From contig NZ_CP146232.1 of assembly GCF_037040815.1 (NCBI RefSeq), forward strand, positions 1,668,501 to 1,732,500: a stretch of DNA of 64,000 nucleotides, given 5' to 3'. The position numbers and the translations under genes are program-made. The stretch is from Pararoseomonas sp. SCSIO 73927 (GTDB lineage: Bacteria > Pseudomonadota > Alphaproteobacteria > Acetobacterales > Acetobacteraceae). This document shows, in pieces, positions 25,239 to 33,436 of the stretch (the stretch's first letter is position 1; the number at the start of each line of letters is the position of its first letter). The notes under the pieces were generated by a model. It worked only from the letters and a program-made list of their open reading frames with translations. It was not told the DNA's origin and ran no database searches.

Positions 25239-26705
25239 CTATAGCCCTATCGTTCGGAGTAGCGCATCCAGCCTGGCCCGCCAGGCATCGAGCGAGAGGT
25301 GGAAGGCGGCATAGCCCAGGCCTTCGGCGGAGAGCCGGCCCCACAGGACCTCGTCCGTATAGGCCTCCCGCAGCCGGGCCGCGAACGCCTCCGGCTCGTC
25401 CGCGATCAGCACGCCACCGCCGTCGCGCAGCGACATGCCCTCCGCGGCCACGGGCGTGGCGATGCAGGGCACACCGGCGGCAAGGCTGGAGGCGACCTTG
25501 CCCTTCGCCCCGGCGCCGAAGGTGAGTGGGGCCACGGTGAGGCGAAGCCCCTCGAACCACGGGCCTATGTCCGGCAGGTGCCCGAGGGCGCGCACCCGGC
25601 CGGGGATCCCCTCCAGCAGCCCGGTCGGGAAATCGCTGCCGACAATGGTCATCTCGAGGTTAGGAAGGTCGCGGAGGACGAGGGGCCAGATGGCAGCAAG
25701 GAAGTGCCGCACCGCATCGACGTTCGGGGCATGGGCGAAGCCACCGATGAAGCCGATGCCCGAGCGGCGGCCGAAGGGCGCAGTGGGCGGGGCGAGGGGA
25801 CGGGCGAGGGGCAGCTCCGCCACCAGGGCCTCCGGTATCCCCTGCGCCAGCAGATCCAGCTCCGCCCGGGAGACGACGATCGTGGCGTCGCTCCCCCGGA
25901 TGATTGCCTCCTCCCGCTCGCGCACCATCCCGGCGGCCGCAAGCCTGGCCTCGTCGCCCGCCTGCAGAGCCCGCCGCTCCTCGCGCAGGAAGGCGAGGTC
26001 AATGGAGTTGAAGACGATGCGGGCCTGCGGCGCGTCCCGAAGCAACTGCTCCAGGAACCGGCCGCCGCAATAGACGCGGCAGAGGACGCAGAGGTCCAGG
26101 GATCCGCCTCTGTCCCTCAGGAAGGCTTCCACGGAGGGGGCATCGGCCATCGTGAGGCATCGGATGCCCAGGGCGTCCAGCGCGTCGCGGGCCGGGGAAG
26201 GGTACCCGTGGTCCCGCGCCGCGGCGAGCCGGACGTCGAAGCCGAGTTCCCGCAGGCACTGGACAAGGTTGACGATATCGACCGAGCCCGAATCACGGTC
26301 CGGCTGCGGCCAGTGGTCGTCGATGACCAGGACCTGCCCGCGGCTGGCCGGTCGCGGCGCGGCCGGTGGAGGCGGGGATTTCTGCGCCGCCGGCTGTTCT
26401 GCGCTGGTGCGGGAGCCCCGCAGGAGGCTGGGGATCGACGAGGCCAGCCGCTGCCTGATCCGGCGAGCCCGCATCAGGGCAAGGCGGGCAGGGTGCGACT
26501 GCATGCGCAGGACCTGGCCGCGCAGCACCTCCAATTCGGCCTGCACGTCCTTCAGGCGCTTCCTGTCCCGCCGCATCTGGCTGGTCAGCGCGGCGGCGGT
26601 AACGACCGGCTCGCATCCCTCCTCGGCTCGCACGGGAGAGGATGGCCCGGAGACGATGGGCGGGGGACTGGTCACGGCGCTTCGTTCACCGGAACGCCTT
26701 AGCAA
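25239..26705 (-). CDS. glycosyltransferase family 4-like protein
   Basis: A protein of up to 488 residues. After a low-complexity and helical N-terminal part (to about 120) comes a GT-B fold: VLVIDDHWPQPDRDSGSVDIVNLV (about 125-148) and the C-terminal donor domain with GIGFIGGFAHAPNVDAVRHFL, PLTFGAGAKGKVASSLAAGVPCIATPVAAEG. The acceptor is unknown. The start is unclear: TTG 26705 and GTG 26675 both lack a Shine-Dalgarno sequence. It shares the pattern (F-I/L-G-x5-APNVDAVRWF/HFL and GAGxKGK) with the fourth domain of the 1469-residue protein. Confidence 0.85.
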   Translation of the reverse strand: MLRRSGERSAVTSPPPIVSGPSSPVRAEEGCEPVVTAAALTSQMRRDRKRLKDVQAELEVLRGQVLRMQSHPARLALMRARRIRQRLASSIPSLLRGSRTSAEQPAAQKSPPPPAAPRPASRGQVLVIDDHWPQPDRDSGSVDIVNLVQCLRELGFDVRLAAARDHGYPSPARDALDALGIRCLTMADAPSVEAFLRDRGGSLDLCVLCRVYCGGRFLEQLLRDAPQARIVFNSIDLAFLREERRALQAGDEARLAAAGMVREREEAIIRGSDATIVVSRAELDLLAQGIPEALVAELPLARPLAPPTAPFGRRSGIGFIGGFAHAPNVDAVRHFLAAIWPLVLRDLPNLEMTIVGSDFPTGLLEGIPGRVRALGHLPDIGPWFEGLRLTVAPLTFGAGAKGKVASSLAAGVPCIATPVAAEGMSLRDGGGVLIADEPEAFAARLREAYTDEVLWGRLSAEGLGYAAFHLSLDAWRARLDALLRTIGL

Positions 26706-26729
26706 CCGTCGGCGGCACTGGGAAGAGGG

Positions 26730-27602
26730 TCACCGCCGTTGGTTGAGCAGGCCTTCGAGGTAGTGGCCGTAGCCGCTCTTGCGTTGTGCTTGTGCGAGGG
26801 ATTGGAGGGCGGTGTCGTCGATGAAGCCCATGCGCCAGGCGACCTCCTCGGGGGCGTTCACCTTCATGCCCGTGCGCTTCTCGATGGCGCGCACGTACTC
26901 GCCGGCTTCGAGCAGGCTGTCATGGGTGCCGGTGTCGAGCCAGGCGTAGCCGCGGCCGAGGCGGATGACGCGCAGGCTGCCCTCCTCGAGGTAGAGGCGG
27001 TTGAGGTCGGTGATCTCGAGCTCGCCGCGGGCGGAGGGCCTGACGCGGCGGGCCATCTCGGAGGCGCGGCCGTCGTAGAAGTAGAGGCCGGTGACGGCCC
27101 AGTCCGAGCGCGGGCGCGCCGGCTTCTCCTCGAGCGAGAGGGCGCGGTAGGCCTCGTCGAACTCGACCACGCCGTAGCGCTCGGGGTCGGCCACGCGGTA
27201 GGCGAAGACGGAGGCGCCGGGGCCGTTGGCGCGGGCCTCGGCCAGGCGCCCGTCCAGCTCGGAGCCGTGGAAGATGTTGTCCCCCAGCACGAGGGCGGAG
27301 GGGGCGCCGGCGAGGAACTCCTCGCCCAGGAGGAAGGCCTGGGCGAGGCCGTCGGGGCTGGGCTGGGCGACGTAGGAGAGGCGGATGCCCCACTGCTCGC
27401 CGGTGCCGAGCAGGCGCTGGAACAGGGGCAGGTCGTGCGGGGTGGAGATGATCAGCACCTCGCGGATCCCGGCGAGCATGAGCACCGAGAGCGGGTAGTA
27501 GATCATCGGCTTGTCGTAGACGGGCAGCAGCTGCTTCGACACCGCCATCGTCGCCGGGTACAGCCGCGTGCCGCTGCCACCCGCCAGAATGATGCCCTTC
27601 AT
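26730..27602 (-). CDS. rfbA: glucose-1-phosphate thymidylyltransferase
   Basis: A 290-residue RmlA/RfbA enzyme that makes dTDP-glucose from dTTP and glucose-1-phosphate. It shows the N-terminal [16 protein letters not shown], the [17 protein letters not shown] block, [17 protein letters not shown] and the [20 protein letters not shown] substrate region. It is the last gene of rfbC-rfbB-rfbD-rfbA, whose products together convert glucose-1-phosphate to dTDP-L-rhamnose. The ATG overlaps the rfbD stop by four bases. Confidence 0.97.
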   Translation of the reverse strand: MKGIILAGGSGTRLYPATMAVSKQLLPVYDKPMIYYPLSVLMLAGIREVLIISTPHDLPLFQRLLGTGEQWGIRLSYVAQPSPDGLAQAFLLGEEFLAGAPSALVLGDNIFHGSELDGRLAEARANGPGASVFAYRVADPERYGVVEFDEAYRALSLEEKPARPRSDWAVTGLYFYDGRASEMARRVRPSARGELEITDLNRLYLEEGSLRVIRLGRGYAWLDTGTHDSLLEAGEYVRAIEKRTGMKVNAPEEVAWRMGFIDDTALQSLAQAQRKSGYGHYLEGLLNQRR

Positions 27603-28501
27603 GCCCTGTTCCCATCGGGGCCGATGAGCGCGTCGAGGCAGCGCGAGAGGGACTGGCGCCAGTCCGCAGGCCGGATGGCGTGAACGCGCGCGATGCGGCC
27701 GCAGTCCAGGCGCCCGTCCGCGGGACGGCGGGCGGGGGTCGGGTACTCGGCGGTGGTGATGGCGCGCAGCTGCGGCGTCCGGACCCCGCGCGCGGCGGCG
27801 CCCTCGAAGATCGCGGCGGCGAAGTCGTGCCAGGTGGCGTGCGGGGCGCCCGTGAGATGGAAGACGCCGAAGGCCTCGTCGCCGGCCGGGGCGGCGGCCA
27901 GGCGCGGCAGCATGCGGGCGATGGCGTCGGCCAGATCGGCGGCGAAGGTCGGTGCGCCGTGCTGGTCGGCCACGACGGAGACGGTCTCGCGCTCCTGGCC
28001 GACGCGCAGCATGGTTTTGACGAAGTTGTTGCCGTGCGGGCTGCAGACCCACGCCGTTCGGATGATCGCGCTGCGGGGATTGGCGGCCATGACCGCCTGC
28101 TCCCCCGCCAGCTTGGACTCGCCGTAGACGCCGGTCGGGCCGGTCGGGTCGTCCTCGGCATAGGGCGCTCCCCCGTCGCCGGGGAAGACGTAGTCCGTGG
28201 AGAGGTGGACGAAGGGCAGGCCGCGGGCGGCGGCGGCCCCGGCGAGGAGCCCGGCGCCGGTCGCGTTCACGGCGAAGGCGAGGTCGCGCTGGCTCTCGGC
28301 CTTGTCCACCGCGGTGTAGGCGGCAGCGTTGACGACCGCGTCCGGGGAGGCCGCGTCCACGGCGCGGGCGATGGAGGCCGGGTCCGTCAGATCCAGTTCC
28401 GGCGCTTCCTGGGCGATCACCTGGTGCCCGTCCCGCGGGAGGCGATCCAGCAGCTCGAGCGCGAGCTGGCCCGTGCGGCCGGCCACGAGGATGCGCATCA
28501 T
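27599..28501 (-). CDS. rfbD: dTDP-4-dehydrorhamnose reductase
   Basis: A 300-residue RmlD/RfbD enzyme that reduces dTDP-4-keto-L-rhamnose to dTDP-L-rhamnose. Rossmann motif [36 protein letters not shown] and the catalytic YGESK are present; the C-terminal [20 protein letters not shown] region is typical. Two consecutive ATG codons (28501 and 28498) overlap the rfbB stop. Confidence 0.97.
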   Translation of the reverse strand: MMRILVAGRTGQLALELLDRLPRDGHQVIAQEAPELDLTDPASIARAVDAASPDAVVNAAAYTAVDKAESQRDLAFAVNATGAGLLAGAAAARGLPFVHLSTDYVFPGDGGAPYAEDDPTGPTGVYGESKLAGEQAVMAANPRSAIIRTAWVCSPHGNNFVKTMLRVGQERETVSVVADQHGAPTFAADLADAIARMLPRLAAAPAGDEAFGVFHLTGAPHATWHDFAAAIFEGAAARGVRTPQLRAITTAEYPTPARRPADGRLDCGRIARVHAIRPADWRQSLSRCLDALIGPDGNRA

Positions 28502-29610
28502 GCCGTGTCTTTCTTGTTGTCGGGGAGGAGTCCGAGGCGTTCTCCGGCGTATGTGTCGCGCAAGGGTCGCCACCAGGCCTCGTTGTCGAGGTACCATCGC
28601 AGGGTGCGCTCGATGCCCTCCTCGAAGGTGAGGGTGGAGCGCCAGCCGAGTTCCCTCTCGGCCCTGGTGGGGTCGATGGCGTAGCGGCGGTCATGTCCCG
28701 GGCGGTCGGGGACGAAGGTGATGAGGTCGCGGCGCGGGGCGGGGCCCTCGTCGGCGGGGTCCTCGTTGGTGGGGCCCTCGTTGGTGGAGCGGGGGCGGAG
28801 GCGGTCCAGGGTGTCGCAGATGGCGTGGACGACCTGCAGGTTGGTGCGCTCGGCGCGGCCGCCGATGTTGTAGGTCCGCCCCGGGGTGCCGCGGGTCAGC
28901 GCCGCGGCCAGGGCGCGGGCGTGGTCCTCGACGAAGAGCCAGTCCCGCACGTTGCCGCCGTCGCCGTAGACGGGGAGGGGCTTGCCCTCCAGCGCGTTGA
29001 GGGTGACGAGCGGGATGAGCTTTTCGGGGAAGTGGTAGGGCCCGTAGTTGTTGGAGCAGTTGGTGACGATCGTGGGCAGGCCGTAGGTCTCGTGCCAGGC
29101 GCGGGCCAGGTGGTCGGAGGCGGCCTTGCTGGCGGAGTAGGGGGAGCGCGGGTCGTAGGGCGTGCTCTCGGTGAAGGCGCCGGTGGGGCCGAGGGAGCCG
29201 AAGACCTCGTCGGTGGAGACGTGGAGGAAGCGGAAGGCCGCGGCCCGGGGGGCGTCGTAGCCGGCCACCAGGGCGCGGGCGGCCTCCAGCAGGGCGAAGG
29301 TGCCGACCACGTTGGTCTGGATGAAGGGGGCGGCGGAGGCGATGGAGCGGTCCACATGGCTCTCGGCGGCCAGGTGCAGCACGGCGTCGGGGGCGTAGTC
29401 GGCGAGGGCGGCGCGCATCCGCTCGGCGTCGCAGATGTCGGCCTGCAGGAAGGCGAAGCCGGGGCGGCCCTCGCAGGGGGCCAGCGTCCGGCGGTCCCCG
29501 GCATAGGTGAGCTTGTCGACCACGAGCACCTCGTGCCCGAGCTCGAGAACCAGGTGCCGAACAAGAGCAGAGCCGATGAAACCGGCACCACCAGTGACGA
29601 TCACGCGCAT
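28498..29610 (-). CDS. rfbB: dTDP-glucose 4,6-dehydratase with a short repeat insertion
   Basis: A 370-residue RmlB/RfbB extended short-chain dehydrogenase. It has [17 protein letters not shown] at the N terminus, [38 protein letters not shown] (Tyr-x3-Lys) and [15 protein letters not shown]. It converts dTDP-glucose to dTDP-4-keto-6-deoxyglucose. Between the conserved LDRLRPR and [19 protein letters not shown] blocks there is an extra acidic insert built from the 15-base tandem units at 28741-28785 ([15 protein letters not shown]). Eleven bases separate it from rfbC. Confidence 0.97.
   Translation of the reverse strand: MRVIVTGGAGFIGSALVRHLVLELGHEVLVVDKLTYAGDRRTLAPCEGRPGFAFLQADICDAERMRAALADYAPDAVLHLAAESHVDRSIASAAPFIQTNVVGTFALLEAARALVAGYDAPRAAAFRFLHVSTDEVFGSLGPTGAFTESTPYDPRSPYSASKAASDHLARAWHETYGLPTIVTNCSNNYGPYHFPEKLIPLVTLNALEGKPLPVYGDGGNVRDWLFVEDHARALAAALTRGTPGRTYNIGGRAERTNLQVVHAICDTLDRLRPRSTNEGPTNEDPADEGPAPRRDLITFVPDRPGHDRRYAIDPTRAERELGWRSTLTFEEGIERTLRWYLDNEAWWRPLRDTYAGERLGLLPDNKKDTA
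28741..28785 (-). repeat. three 15-bp tandem repeats inside rfbB
   Basis: Units 28741-28755, 28756-28770 and 28771-28785 differ at only a few positions (plus-strand form GGGGCCCTCGTTGGT). Being a multiple of three they keep the reading frame and add a Pro/acidic pentapeptide per unit at a surface-loop position of RfbB. Confidence 0.85.
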
Positions 29611-29621
29611 GGGGGGGGCGC

Positions 29622-30266
29622 TCAGAAATAGGCCGGCAGGTCGCGCAGGCGCGGGTGCCGCTGATCCCTGTCCGAGAGCACAGGCCCTTGCGGCAGCCCG
29701 AGGGACGCGAAGTCGGGCCAGGGCAGGGCGAGATCGGGATCGTCCCAGGCCATCCCCCGGTCGCAGTCCGGAGCGTAGTAGTCGGTCACCTTGTAGGCGA
29801 CTTCGGTATCGGGGCGGAGGGTGAGAAAGCCGTGGGCGAAGCCGGCGGGCACATAGAACTGCTCCCCGCTGTCGGCAGCGAGCTCCACCGCCACATGGTG
29901 CCCGAAGCTCGGCGAGCCACGGCGGATGTCCACCACCACGTCGAGAATAGCGCCCCGCAGGACCCGGACCAGCTTCGCCTGGGCATGCGGCAGGGCCTGG
30001 AAGTGCATGCCCCGGAGGGTCCCGAGAGTGGCGGAGAGAGACTGGTTGTCCTGGACGAACGCATCCGAGACGCCTACGGCCTCGAAGTCACGCCGGCTGT
30101 AGGTCTCCATGAAATAGCCTCGGTGGTCGCCAAAGCGGCGCGCCTTGATCAGGAGAGGGCCGTCGATGGTGAAACCCGAAGCGGAGACGTTGCCGCTGAC
30201 CCGTTCCCTCTCGGTCGATCTGGCGCCGGTCGAAGCTTGCTGACGCATTCCCGAGGCTGTCGTCAT
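29622..30266 (-). CDS. rfbC: dTDP-4-dehydrorhamnose 3,5-epimerase
   Basis: A 214-residue cupin-fold RmlC/RfbC. The N-terminal [16 protein letters not shown], the core [44 protein letters not shown] (catalytic His in GMHFQ) and [12 protein letters not shown] are family hallmarks. It inverts C3 and C5 of dTDP-4-keto-6-deoxyglucose. With ATG 30266 the protein has roughly 30 residues more than usual at the N terminus; ATG 30248 is an alternative. It is first in rfbCBDA. Confidence 0.96.
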   Translation of the reverse strand: MTTASGMRQQASTGARSTERERVSGNVSASGFTIDGPLLIKARRFGDHRGYFMETYSRRDFEAVGVSDAFVQDNQSLSATLGTLRGMHFQALPHAQAKLVRVLRGAILDVVVDIRRGSPSFGHHVAVELAADSGEQFYVPAGFAHGFLTLRPDTEVAYKVTDYYAPDCDRGMAWDDPDLALPWPDFASLGLPQGPVLSDRDQRHPRLRDLPAYF

Positions 30267-30607
30267 TCAGGCCCTGCATTGGTCGTGTGTAAACACGGCA
30301 TTGTCCGAACCGGCCTTGGCCGAGCAAGACGCAATCTGCACCGCAAAGTCGCAAACGCGGTATTGTGAATTTTTATCACGGTGAATGTGTCCCGGACAAG
30401 CCCTGCACCCCGTCCCGTCGGACGATCCGCCACGCCCCAAAACTGCGAACTCGCATTTCTCTCCGGCCCATTCCTCTGGCCGACAACCTCATGCTCCCGC
30501 ATCGGGGTCGCGTAAGCCTTCCAGTCGCGCATCAGGCGCTCTTCACGTTCCCTGGCGTCACATCATCGCAGTTGTTATACGAGAACCCCTCCTGCGAGCC
30601 CTCGTGA
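30267..30607. other. divergent intergenic region between rfbC and the methyltransferase gene
   Basis: 340 bases, less GC-rich than the surroundings, with A/T runs around 30355-30380 (GTGAATTTTTATCAC). I see no convincing gene. It must hold the promoters of both flanking units. The inverted repeat CGTGTgtaaACACG around 30285-30298 is a possible regulator site toward rfbC. The only promoter I can propose is listed separately at 30552-30581. Confidence 0.5.
30552..30581 (+). promoter_or_regulatory. candidate extended -10 promoter for the methyltransferase gene
   Basis: CTGGCG (30552-30557), an 18-base spacer, then TGTTATACG with -10 TATACG at 30576-30581 preceded by TGT, an extended -10 motif. 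The start would fall near 30588, about 20 bases before the ATG. By-eye assignment. Confidence 0.35.
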
Positions 30608-31603
30608 ATGCCTGACCTGACCCGGCCTGACGATTACCCGTTGCGAGACCTTATCACCGCGGTGTCGCCCGCCGACACGATGTTCGCGGGCAGTTCCGAG
30701 CATTACCTGCACGTCGGCCTGTCCGCTCTCTCCGTCATCGATGCTTCGCTGCTCGGTTCGCCTGCACCGCAAACTATCCTGGACCTTCCCTGCGGATTTG
30801 GGCGGGTCACTCGCGTCCTGCGCGCCCGGTACCCGCGTGCGATGATCACGGTCTGTGATCTGGATCGTGCCGGTGTCGACTTCGCTGCTGCAACCTTCGG
30901 CGCGCGCGGCGTCTATTCCGAGCCCAACTTCCGCGACCTGAACTTCGGGCAAACCTTCGATCTGATCTGGGTGGGCTCCCTCCTCACTCATCTTCCGGAG
31001 CATCAGACCCGTCAGTTCCTGGATTTCGCGCTGCGCCATATGGGGACGGAGTCGCGCCTGATCGTGACGAGCCATGGTGATTACGTGGCCACGCGGTTGC
31101 GGTCGTGGGACTATGGGCTGGGCGAACCTGCAGCGCGAGGCCTGCTCGGGCAATGGCTGGTTGATGGCTACGGCTACCGCGGTTACGGCGGCAACCCCGC
31201 CTACGGCATCTCGCTCGTGTCGCGCCAGTGGTATGAGAGGCTCCTTGCCGGCAGCCCCCTGTCCCTGCAGTCCTATCAGGATCGTGGCTGGGACGATCAT
31301 CAGGACGCGCTGGTCATTCGCCGGACGCCGGGACACCAGCCGCATAATGCCCTGCCCTGGTTCGAGCAGCCCGGCCTGGCTCTGCCTCTTCCTGCCGAGG
31401 AGCAGCTCGCTGCGGACGAGGCCGGTGTCCCCGGCTTCTCCGAGGACTGGTACTGCGAGACCTTCGCCGACGTCGCTGCTGCCGTGAAGGACGGAGTATT
31501 CCCGTCCGGCCTGGCGCACTATCTCGAGTACGGGTGGAAGGAGGGGCGGCCGCCCTTCGATCCGCAACGGTCCTACGCCCGGCGTATCCCATCTTCGTCC
31601 TGA
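30608..31603 (+). CDS. class I SAM-dependent methyltransferase with C-terminal glycan-cluster repeat
   Basis: A 331-residue protein. The methyltransferase fold covers about 50-190, with SAM motif ILDLPCGFGRVTRVL, acidic MITVCDLDRAGVDF and FDLIWVGSLLTHLP. The C-terminal ~50 residues contain a motif of the type DWYCETFADVAAAVKDG-x-HYLEYGWKEGR, which I know from many alphaproteobacterial glycosyltransferases and surface proteins. It probably methylates a sugar or glycan terminus in the rhamnose-based polymer. No clear Shine-Dalgarno sequence at ATG 30608. Confidence 0.82.
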   Translation: MPDLTRPDDYPLRDLITAVSPADTMFAGSSEHYLHVGLSALSVIDASLLGSPAPQTILDLPCGFGRVTRVLRARYPRAMITVCDLDRAGVDFAAATFGARGVYSEPNFRDLNFGQTFDLIWVGSLLTHLPEHQTRQFLDFALRHMGTESRLIVTSHGDYVATRLRSWDYGLGEPAARGLLGQWLVDGYGYRGYGGNPAYGISLVSRQWYERLLAGSPLSLQSYQDRGWDDHQDALVIRRTPGHQPHNALPWFEQPGLALPLPAEEQLAADEAGVPGFSEDWYCETFADVAAAVKDGVFPSGLAHYLEYGWKEGRPPFDPQRSYARRIPSSS

Positions 31604-31643
31604 GAAGGGGCCTCAAAGAGCTGCTTGGCTTCTCGGTGTTTCG

Positions 31644-31675
31644 ACCTCCTGATCGGGTTCGGCTGATCAGGAGGT
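31644..31675 (+). promoter_or_regulatory. hairpin that sequesters the Shine-Dalgarno of the IS5-type remnant
   Basis: Perfect 11-bp inverted repeat ACCTCCTGATC / GATCAGGAGGT with a 10-nt loop. The right arm contains AGGAGGT, a full-strength Shine-Dalgarno sequence six bases before ATG 31680. It could also act as terminator for the methyltransferase gene (stop at 31603). Confidence 0.65.
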
Positions 31676-31679
31676 GGAC

Positions 31680-31818
31680 ATGGCACGTCTGTTCTGGCCA
31701 TCGGATGGCGCCTGGGCGGCCATCGATCCACATCGGCCACGTGGCAGGCCAAGTAGGCGGCGGATCGATGGTCGTCGTCCCGACCGGGATCCTCGGCGAG
31801 TACTTGGCGCGGGTCTAG
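31680..31818 (+). pseudogene. remnant of an IS5-family transposase N terminus
   Basis: From ATG 31680 the translation MARLFWPSDGAWAAIDPH-PRGRPSRRRIDGRR matches the opening of IS5-group transposases (typical form M-LFW-SD-QWAAIEPHLP-xG-RRVDDRRVISGI). After the DGRR position the family sequence continues only in another frame (VPTGILGEYL), then is lost, so it is frameshifted and truncated. It has an AGGAGGT ribosome-binding site within a hairpin. Recognised from family memory only. Confidence 0.55.
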
Positions 31819-31846
31819 AACGCTTCGAAGAGGCGCCCCCTGTCGG

Positions 31847-33358
31847 TCATTGCCCGGCGCCCCGGGGTACTGCGCGCTCGATGACGATCCTCTCTCCCTG
31901 TATCCGGGCCACGGCCTGCAAAACCTGCGGGTTCTGCTCGCCCGAGCCTGAGCAGCGCGGGATGAGAGGGTACTGGTTGGTGTAGCGGTAGAGGCGGTCC
32001 ACGCCGGACGAGGTGCAGAGGCCAACGCGCACCTCGACCCCGCTCACGGCGACGGCGTCGGAGAGGATGCCCTCGAAGAAGGTGTACATCCCCCCCAGCA
32101 ATCCCGTCTCGTCCCGCAGGGCGATCTCCCTGCTGCCGGTGGTTGCCGCGAGCTCCGCAACCTGCTTCGCAAGATCCTTCTGAAAGTTCCACCTGCCGCG
32201 GGCTTCCGAAGCGGAGACCAGGCCGGAGACGAGCAGCGCCCCGACGAAGACGATGTGGATGGGCCGCCCGTCGCTCCCCTCCACCGACAGGGCGAAGAGT
32301 CCGAACAGCACCACGACCGCACCACACGCGATCGGGAACATGATCCGCTCAGGATCCTGGATATGAACCGGGTTCAGATAGATGAGCGAGAGCAGGGGAA
32401 GGCAGAGGACGGCAAGAATACCCAGAACGGCGTGCGCGGCTCCTCCCCTGCGGTTCAACGCGTGGGCGGCGATGCAAAGGAGCATGATTAACAGGCCGAG
32501 GCTTTCGGGGGAGCGCTCGAAAGCCGCCTTGTAGATGAGGGGGATGTTTCTGAGCAGTGCCGTCAAGCCGGTCTGGGCACTGCCCGTGACCACCGACACC
32601 TCGTACGCGCCATCCATGACGACGTAGATCACCAGGACATAGGCCGCGTACAGGACGGCGCCCAATCCGACCATCACCGCCGTCCTCGCGCTTCGGCGGA
32701 GACGGGCCCGCATGTCCGCGGATTGCCCAGGGGGTACCCACAGGCAGGCAAGGATCGGAAGGGTCAGGACCAGGAGGGCCAGGGCCTGGTAGACCATGAG
32801 GAGGGCGCAGAAGCTCAGGGCGCCCAGGATGTAGGGCAGGAGCGCGCGACGGATGCTCAGCCGGATGGACAGGCCGAGCAGGACGAAGAGGAGCGTCGCG
32901 GTAAGCTGCGCAGGATGGAAGCGGGCGAGCCACAATGCCGGCCAGCCGATCAGGACGGTGCAGGCCGTCGCGAAGGCCCATCGCCGGGTGGGCGACAGTA
33001 CCGGCGTGACGGCCCATCGCACGACGTAGTACCGGGCCACCAGCATGAGGGCAGCGACGATGCCGACCCCCCAGACCTGCCCGCCGCCGACGAGCCATTG
33101 CAGGGCCGAGGGTGTCAGGTGCAGCGGGCGCATCGAGAGGAGCGGGAAGATCTGTACCTGGTATCCCAGCCCGACAGCGTTGTAGGCCCGGAACAACCCC
33201 CACTCCTCCAGCAGGGGGCGAACGGCCCAGAGACTCGCCGCCGCGAGGACCAGGACAGTGAGAACTTCGGCGTAGGGAAGCCAGGAAGGCCGGTCCTGCT
33301 CCTGCCCTGCCGTCAGGGGAAGGGAAGCGCTTGGCGCGATCGGTGCGGCTTGCGACAA
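31847..33358 (-). CDS. GtrII-like polytopic membrane glucosyltransferase, paralogue 1
   Basis: A 503-residue inner-membrane protein with about ten to twelve hydrophobic helices and a C-terminal periplasmic-type domain (about 390-495) with two Cys residues (GLCTSSGVDRLYRY, PRCSGSG). Helix layout and the W-A-L-W-L-x-R-FHPAQ and GALSFCALLMVYQAL blocks resemble Glucos_trans_II proteins that add glucose to O-antigen from a lipid carrier. It closely resembles its neighbour at 33437-34945 along its whole length. TTG 33358 has AGGA upstream and aligns with the neighbour's GTG start (both read SQxAP). Confidence 0.7.
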   Translation of the reverse strand: MSQAAPIAPSASLPLTAGQEQDRPSWLPYAEVLTVLVLAAASLWAVRPLLEEWGLFRAYNAVGLGYQVQIFPLLSMRPLHLTPSALQWLVGGGQVWGVGIVAALMLVARYYVVRWAVTPVLSPTRRWAFATACTVLIGWPALWLARFHPAQLTATLLFVLLGLSIRLSIRRALLPYILGALSFCALLMVYQALALLVLTLPILACLWVPPGQSADMRARLRRSARTAVMVGLGAVLYAAYVLVIYVVMDGAYEVSVVTGSAQTGLTALLRNIPLIYKAAFERSPESLGLLIMLLCIAAHALNRRGGAAHAVLGILAVLCLPLLSLIYLNPVHIQDPERIMFPIACGAVVVLFGLFALSVEGSDGRPIHIVFVGALLVSGLVSASEARGRWNFQKDLAKQVAELAATTGSREIALRDETGLLGGMYTFFEGILSDAVAVSGVEVRVGLCTSSGVDRLYRYTNQYPLIPRCSGSGEQNPQVLQAVARIQGERIVIERAVPRGAGQ

Positions 33359-33392
33359 GGCTGGTCCTGCATCGTTGCTTGATGATGCTGCG

Positions 33393-33431
33393 TAGTAGCG
33401 GTCCCGCGAATCTCCGTCGAGCGGTCGCCCG
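33393..33431 (-). promoter_or_regulatory. duplicated 39-bp upstream block (promoter candidate) of GtrII-like paralogue 1
   Basis: Aligns without gaps to 34974-35012. Two conserved boxes, read on the minus strand as CGGGCGRCCGCTCGAC and GGGACNGCTACTA, flank a variable stretch of about ten bases. CTCGAC and TACTAC at 18-base spacing may serve as -35 and -10. Confidence 0.4.
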
Positions 33432-33436
33432 ATGCC

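Noticed and set aside
30267..30607. tRNA or small RNA gene in the less GC-rich gap
   Set aside because: No cloverleaf or anticodon arm could be formed and there is no terminator.
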